DNA of 14,778 nt from Actinomycetes bacterium. Its GTDB lineage: Bacteria > Actinomycetota > Actinomycetes > Mycobacteriales > Mycobacteriaceae. Shown piece after piece: positions 12,885-14,778 of the stretch. The position numbers and the translations under genes are program-made. Location of the stretch: contig JAEXZY010000087.1 of NCBI GenBank assembly GCA_023404955.1, positions 1 through 14,778 of the forward strand. The letters are read 5' to 3'. Positions within the stretch are counted from its first letter, which is position 1. Each line of letters begins with the position of its first letter. The notes under the pieces were generated by a model. That model was not told where the DNA came from. It saw only the letters and a program-made list of their open reading frames with translations, and searched no databases.

Positions 12885-13130
12885 TCAGCCTTGGTTGTTG
12901 GCCTTCGTGATGCCGGGCGTGAAGTTCGGGCCGCACGGCATCTTGATGCCGTGCTGGGTGCACAGGGCGACGCCGCCTTCGACGCCGGTGTAGCTGCCGG
13001 CCTTGGGGTAGGTACCCGTCTGGTCGACGCCGCTGGAGGCTTGGGAGATGGCGGCACCGCTCAAGGAGGCGGTGAGCATGGCCGCTCCGGTGAGGAGTCC
13101 GGCGGCTGTGGCGATGAGGCGGTTCGTCAT
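12885..13130 (-). CDS. Small exported two-cysteine protein, function unknown
   Basis: An 81-residue exported protein of unknown function. Residues 1 to about 31 are a signal peptide (MTNRLIATAAGLLTGAAMLT, then a small-residue stretch with an SQA cleavage motif), leaving about 50 residues. The mature part has two cysteines (Cys57 in VALCTQHG and Cys66 in KMPCGPNF), suited to one disulfide, and repeats of Gly-Tyr/Val (GTYPKAGSYTGVEGGV). ATG 13130 has a strong AGGAG 7 nt upstream, which decides the start; the open frame before it is non-coding. No family recognised. It precedes the LexA-box gene on the same strand. Confidence 0.75.
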   Translation of the reverse strand: MTNRLIATAAGLLTGAAMLTASLSGAAISQASSGVDQTGTYPKAGSYTGVEGGVALCTQHGIKMPCGPNFTPGITKANNQG

Positions 13131-13710
13131 GTCGATCTCCTGGTCGGTGGTGTCGGCCGGGCAGCGGAATTCCCGGCATGCGTGGCGTCGATGATGTGGG
13201 TGCAACATGCGAAGAACCACCCCGATTGCCTGGCGATCCACTGATGGCCGTGACGGGCTTTGGGAAGTTCACAGCGGGGTGTCAGGGATGGCTGGCAGGC
13301 GCACGGGAAGTGGACGAGAACCTCATCACGAGGCGCCTGGTCTGCGCGCATGCCGCGCGCGAAGAACGGTGCGCGGGAATGGGATTGAAGCGTAGAACTC
13401 GCGCATGACTGCGGCAATGGTCGCTCTCCACTGGCACGCTGGTCCTGGTGGTCATCGCCGGCGCTGTATGGACGCAGCAGCCGCACACACATCGCATTCG
13501 CGGCGACGGCCCCGGTTCGGGGTCACGTAGCCGCGCTCGGGCCGTGGTGGTGTCTGGTGCGCGGACAAGAAGTAGAGACGACGAAGTCGTACAGCACCCA
13601 TGCGCTTAGTAAGACGGCCACGTGCCTGACTTGCGGTCGACAGTGGAACACCACGCCAGGAGGCGGTGGCGGAGGGGCGTGAGCACGTGCTTATTGCGCG
13701 GAAACGACGA
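13131..13710. other. Gene-poor stretch between the small exported gene and the tRNA operon
   Basis: About 580 bp without a gene I can support. Open frames here are short, mutually overlapping, rich in Arg/His/Ser and lack start signals. A minor hairpin CCCCG-GTT-CGGGG occurs at 13510-13522. A short hydrophobic run (TLVLVVIAGAVW, near 13436-13471, plus strand) has no start in its own frame. The stretch may hold a decayed gene, but nothing identifies it. Confidence 0.5.
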
Positions 13711-13732
13711 AGGCCCGGTCGAAACCGGGCCT
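13711..13732 (-). terminator. Terminator hairpin after the tRNA operon
   Basis: Perfect 9-bp arms AGGCCCGGT (13711-13719) and ACCGGGCCT (13724-13732) with a 4-nt loop that reads UUCG on the minus strand, a very stable tetraloop. It is 15 nt downstream of tRNA-Val on the transcribed strand. The following sequence is only moderately U-rich (TCGTCGTTT). Confidence 0.7.
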
Positions 13733-13747
13733 CACGTGCGGTAACGC

Positions 13748-13822
13748 TGGTGCGCGATACTGGGATTGAACCAGTGACCTCTTCCGTGTCAGGGAAGCGC
13801 TCTCCCGCTGAGCTAATCGCGC
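13748..13822 (-). tRNA. tRNA-Val(GAC), mycobacterial copy
   Basis: A 75-nt tRNA with encoded CCA (13750-13748). The acceptor stem GCGCGAT/ATCGCGC pairs perfectly, the discriminator is A, the T-arm is ACTGG-TTCAATC-CCAGT, and the anticodon loop CTGACAC has anticodon GAC (valine GUC/GUU). It is the last gene of the Gly-Cys-Val operon and is followed by a UUCG hairpin. Confidence 0.95.
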
Positions 13823-13833
13823 CGGGAACACCT

Positions 13834-13907
13834 TGGAGGTGGAGACGGGAATCGAACCCGTGTGCACGGCTTTGCAGGCCGTTGCCTCACCACTCGGCCA
13901 CTCCACC
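13834..13907 (-). tRNA. tRNA-Cys(GCA)
   Basis: A 74-nt tRNA with encoded CCA. The acceptor stem GGTGGAG/CTCCACC is perfect, the discriminator is U as expected for cysteine, and the anticodon loop CTGCAAA has anticodon GCA. It lies 11 nt before tRNA-Val and 28 nt after tRNA-Gly. Confidence 0.95.
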
Positions 13908-13935
13908 GCTGGGCTTTGATGCCAGTGCACCTTCG

Positions 13936-14008
13936 AGCGGATGACGGGATTCGAACCCGCGACCCTCACCTTGGCAAGGTGATGCTCTACCAGCTGAGCC
14001 ATGTCCGC
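13936..14008 (-). tRNA. tRNA-Gly(GCC), hybrid with mismatched acceptor stem
   Basis: A 73-nt tRNA with anticodon GCC in loop TTGCCAA and discriminator U; CCA is not encoded (CGA follows). The anticodon stem and T-arm (GCGGG-TTCGAAT-CCCGT) are normal. The acceptor stem is not: 5' GCGGACA against 3' CATCCGC gives five pairs and then C-A and A-C mispairs at 6-67 and 7-66. A 5' end GCGGATG would pair perfectly with this 3' end, and a 3' end TGTCCGC would pair perfectly with this 5' end. The gene therefore appears to be built from two different tRNA-Gly genes, joined between the D-arm and the T-arm. The DNA upstream of its 5' end is AT-rich and foreign-looking. Confidence 0.9.
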
Positions 14009-14062
14009 ATGTCTAAAAATCAGTTTAAACGAAAAACGAATCGACGCAAGAAGAAATTCAAT

Positions 14063-14084
14063 ATTGTGAATTAAATCTCACAAT
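14063..14084. repeat. Inverted repeat between tRNA-Val and tRNA-Gly
   Basis: ATTGTGA (14063-14069) and TCACAAT (14078-14084) form perfect 7-bp arms around an 8-nt loop. The spacing between TGTGA and TCACA is 8, not the 6 of an E. coli CRP site, so a hairpin in the tRNA precursor spacer is more likely than an operator. Confidence 0.4.
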
Positions 14085-14111
14085 GACTCATTCAACTGAA
14101 TCAAACTGAAA

Positions 14112-14186
14112 TGGTGGGCGTTACAAGATTTGAACTTGTGACCTCTTCCGTGTCAGGGAAGCGCTCTCCCCCTGAGCTAAACGCCC
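14112..14186 (-). tRNA. tRNA-Val(GAC), second copy in the AT-rich segment
   Basis: A 75-nt tRNA with encoded CCA and discriminator A. The acceptor stem GGGCGTT/AACGCCC is perfect, the T-arm is ACAAG-TTCAAAT-CTTGT, and the anticodon loop CTGACAC has anticodon GAC. From U8 to the first T-stem bases it differs from the other tRNA-Val of this window by a single base in the D-loop, but acceptor and T-stems differ completely. It has its own promoter upstream. Confidence 0.93.
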
Positions 14187-14206
14187 ACATCCAGTGGTTC
14201 GCTTCA

Positions 14207-14219
14207 GCGCCTTGGGCGC
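14207..14219. repeat. Small GC hairpin in the tRNA leader
   Basis: GCGCC-TTG-GGCGC (arms 14207-14211 and 14215-14219) lies between the predicted transcription start and the 5' end of the second tRNA-Val. It is probably a leader hairpin near the RNase P processing region or simply part of the GC-rich discriminator. Confidence 0.35.
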
Positions 14220-14233
14220 GTCGACAAGAAGAT

Positions 14234-14294
14234 ATAATACCGGAATGAGAGATTCTGACAACCCCCTTTTTTGAAAAAGTTGGAACTTTTTTTT
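14234..14294 (-). promoter_or_regulatory. Sigma70-type stable-RNA promoter with UP-like element
   Basis: On the minus strand: -35 TTGTCA (14261-14256), a 16-nt spacer, -10 TATTAT (14239-14234), then a GC-rich discriminator. Upstream of the -35 are A/T tracts, including A8 (14294-14287) and A6 (14272-14267), like the UP elements of rRNA/tRNA promoters in proteobacteria. It drives the second tRNA-Val, whose 5' end is about 48 nt downstream, and presumably the tRNA-Gly. Confidence 0.65.
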
Positions 14295-14707
14295 GCAACA
14301 GATACCAACATCTTCAAGAAATACCAGGTCAGCGTTCGTTTCCTATGCAGCATAGCTATTCAAAGCAAGCGAAAGCAGAGTCGTTTCGGCACAGAAAGCA
14401 AGGGGCACCGACATTCCGAGCATCATCTTTGATGGAAGCAAGAATCACTGACAAGGCCTTCGCAAAATATAGTACCGACATCCAACCAAGGCGATCGTCA
14501 ACCGTGCCTCTTATCGAGTGGCGCCCGCTTCCCTCATTCGCTCAATTGGGAAACGACATTCACAGGATGCTTCCAGCTTTATAGACAAGCAAAAATTGTC
14601 GAATGGATACCATCAGCATTATCAGCCGGGATAAAGCGCAACGAATAGCAAGCGATGCAGAAGGCCGCCGAAACGGATTCTGAACAAGAGCGAATATTCT
14701 TGCAATA
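14295..14707. other. AT-richer stretch without a recognisable gene
   Basis: About 410 bp. The open frames on both strands (79 and about 70 codons) lack ribosome-binding sites and recognisable motifs. The stretch separates two tRNA transcription units and looks like ordinary intergenic DNA of a moderate-GC genome. Confidence 0.5.
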
Positions 14708-14736
14708 CAAAAAGAGACGGCCTTTCGGCCGTCTCT
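14708..14736 (-). terminator. Rho-independent terminator of the partial tRNA unit
   Basis: Perfect 10-bp arms AGAGACGGCC (14713-14722) and GGCCGTCTCT (14727-14736); on the minus strand the loop is GAAA (a GNRA tetraloop) and the stem is followed by a T-run (14713-14709). It lies 8 nt downstream of the tRNA ending at 14744. A textbook intrinsic terminator, unlike the U-poor hairpins in the mycobacterial part. Confidence 0.9.
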
Positions 14737-14743
14737 GAACATT

Positions 14744-14778
14744 TGGTGTCGGAGGCGGGATTTGAACCCGCACACCCG
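14744..14778 (-). tRNA. tRNA 3' end, probably tRNA-Leu (or Ser), cut by the window edge
   Basis: On the minus strand the window edge gives CGGGTGT, then a T-arm GCGGG-TTCAAAT-CCCGC, the acceptor 3' strand CTCCGAC, discriminator A and encoded CCA. The anticodon is outside the window. The bases before the T-arm do not look like a class I variable loop (usually RGGUC) but like the end of a long variable arm followed by the GUGCGGGUUCAA common in leucine tRNAs. The identity is therefore tentative. Confidence 0.75.

Noticed and set aside
13398..13560. Possible small membrane protein (TLVLVVIAGAVW)
   Set aside because: The hydrophobic run has no start codon in its own frame (the nearby ATG is in another frame) and no homologous pattern; at most a decayed remnant.
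14063..14084. CRP-type site (TGTGA...TCACA)
   Set aside because: The spacer is 8 nt rather than 6 and it lies inside a tRNA precursor, so a hairpin is more plausible.
14345..14584. 79-codon plus-strand open frame in the AT-rich end
   Set aside because: No ribosome-binding site, no motif, and codon use unlike a coding gene; it lies between two tRNA units.
13936..14778. Prophage or integrative element inserted at tRNA-Gly
   Set aside because: No integrase, no direct repeat of the tRNA 3' end and no phage gene within the window; the segment carries a 5' tRNA half, which ordinary attP sites do not supply. Not excluded, because the element could continue beyond the window.
1..14778. CRISPR array, transposon ends, defence cassette or biosynthetic cluster
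   Set aside because: No regularly spaced repeats, no transposase, nuclease, toxin-antitoxin or assembly-line genes could be recognised.

Overview
The window is mycobacterial chromosome (probably a fast-growing Mycolicibacterium-type species) from base 1 to about 13.98 kb, followed by about 0.8 kb of AT-richer DNA that looks as if it comes from another kind of bacterium. The assignment rests on high GC, mycobacterium-specific proteins (AftC, ClpC2, actinobacterial-type HemQ) and a gene order that, from memory and without any search, follows M. tuberculosis Rv2677c to Rv2667: hemY, hemQ, msrB, aftC, Rv2672, ribD, Rv2670c, Rv2669, Rv2668, clpC2.

Layout. 1-1220: end of hemY (coproporphyrinogen oxidase) and hemQ (coproheme decarboxylase), two late steps of the coproporphyrin-dependent haem pathway. 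1403-3169: a membrane-anchored EAL-domain c-di-GMP phosphodiesterase, where M. tuberculosis has an unrelated gene. 3163-7249, minus strand: a tight run ribD -> Rv2672-like lipoprotein -> aftC -> msrB. 7284-8345: ZapE/AFG1-type ATPase, diverging from ribD. 8321-11112, minus strand: SRPBCC protein, clpC2, an F420/FMN-type split-barrel protein, an exported protein and a GNAT acetyltransferase. 11191-11547: a short AraC-type DNA-binding protein. 11566-13130, minus strand: accessory small genes (two small exported proteins, a three-helix-bundle protein and a 99-aa unknown under a probable LexA box). 13748-14008: a Gly-Cys-Val tRNA operon. 14009-14778: AT-richer DNA with a second tRNA-Val, its own E. 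coli-like promoter, an intrinsic terminator and the 3' end of another tRNA.

Regulation visible in the sequence. Several genes start directly at a TANNNT -10 hexamer placed 6-7 nt before the start codon, the layout of mycobacterial leaderless mRNAs (EAL gene, zapE, msrB, clpC2, the 99-aa gene, perhaps aftC). The clpC2 promoter is covered by two copies of GTCAACC-N3-GGTTGAC, which fits autoregulation by the HTH domain of ClpC2. The 99-aa gene's -10 lies inside a 16-bp site matching 11 of 12 defined bases of the mycobacterial SOS box.

The oddest structure is the tRNA-Gly. Its 3' half pairs as a mycobacterial tRNA should, but its 5' half does not match it (two mispairs at the foot of the acceptor stem), and base composition changes exactly there. 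The gene is a hybrid: either an assembly chimera joined in a conserved tRNA segment, or a recombination/integration junction. I saw no CRISPR array, transposase, integrase or rRNA.
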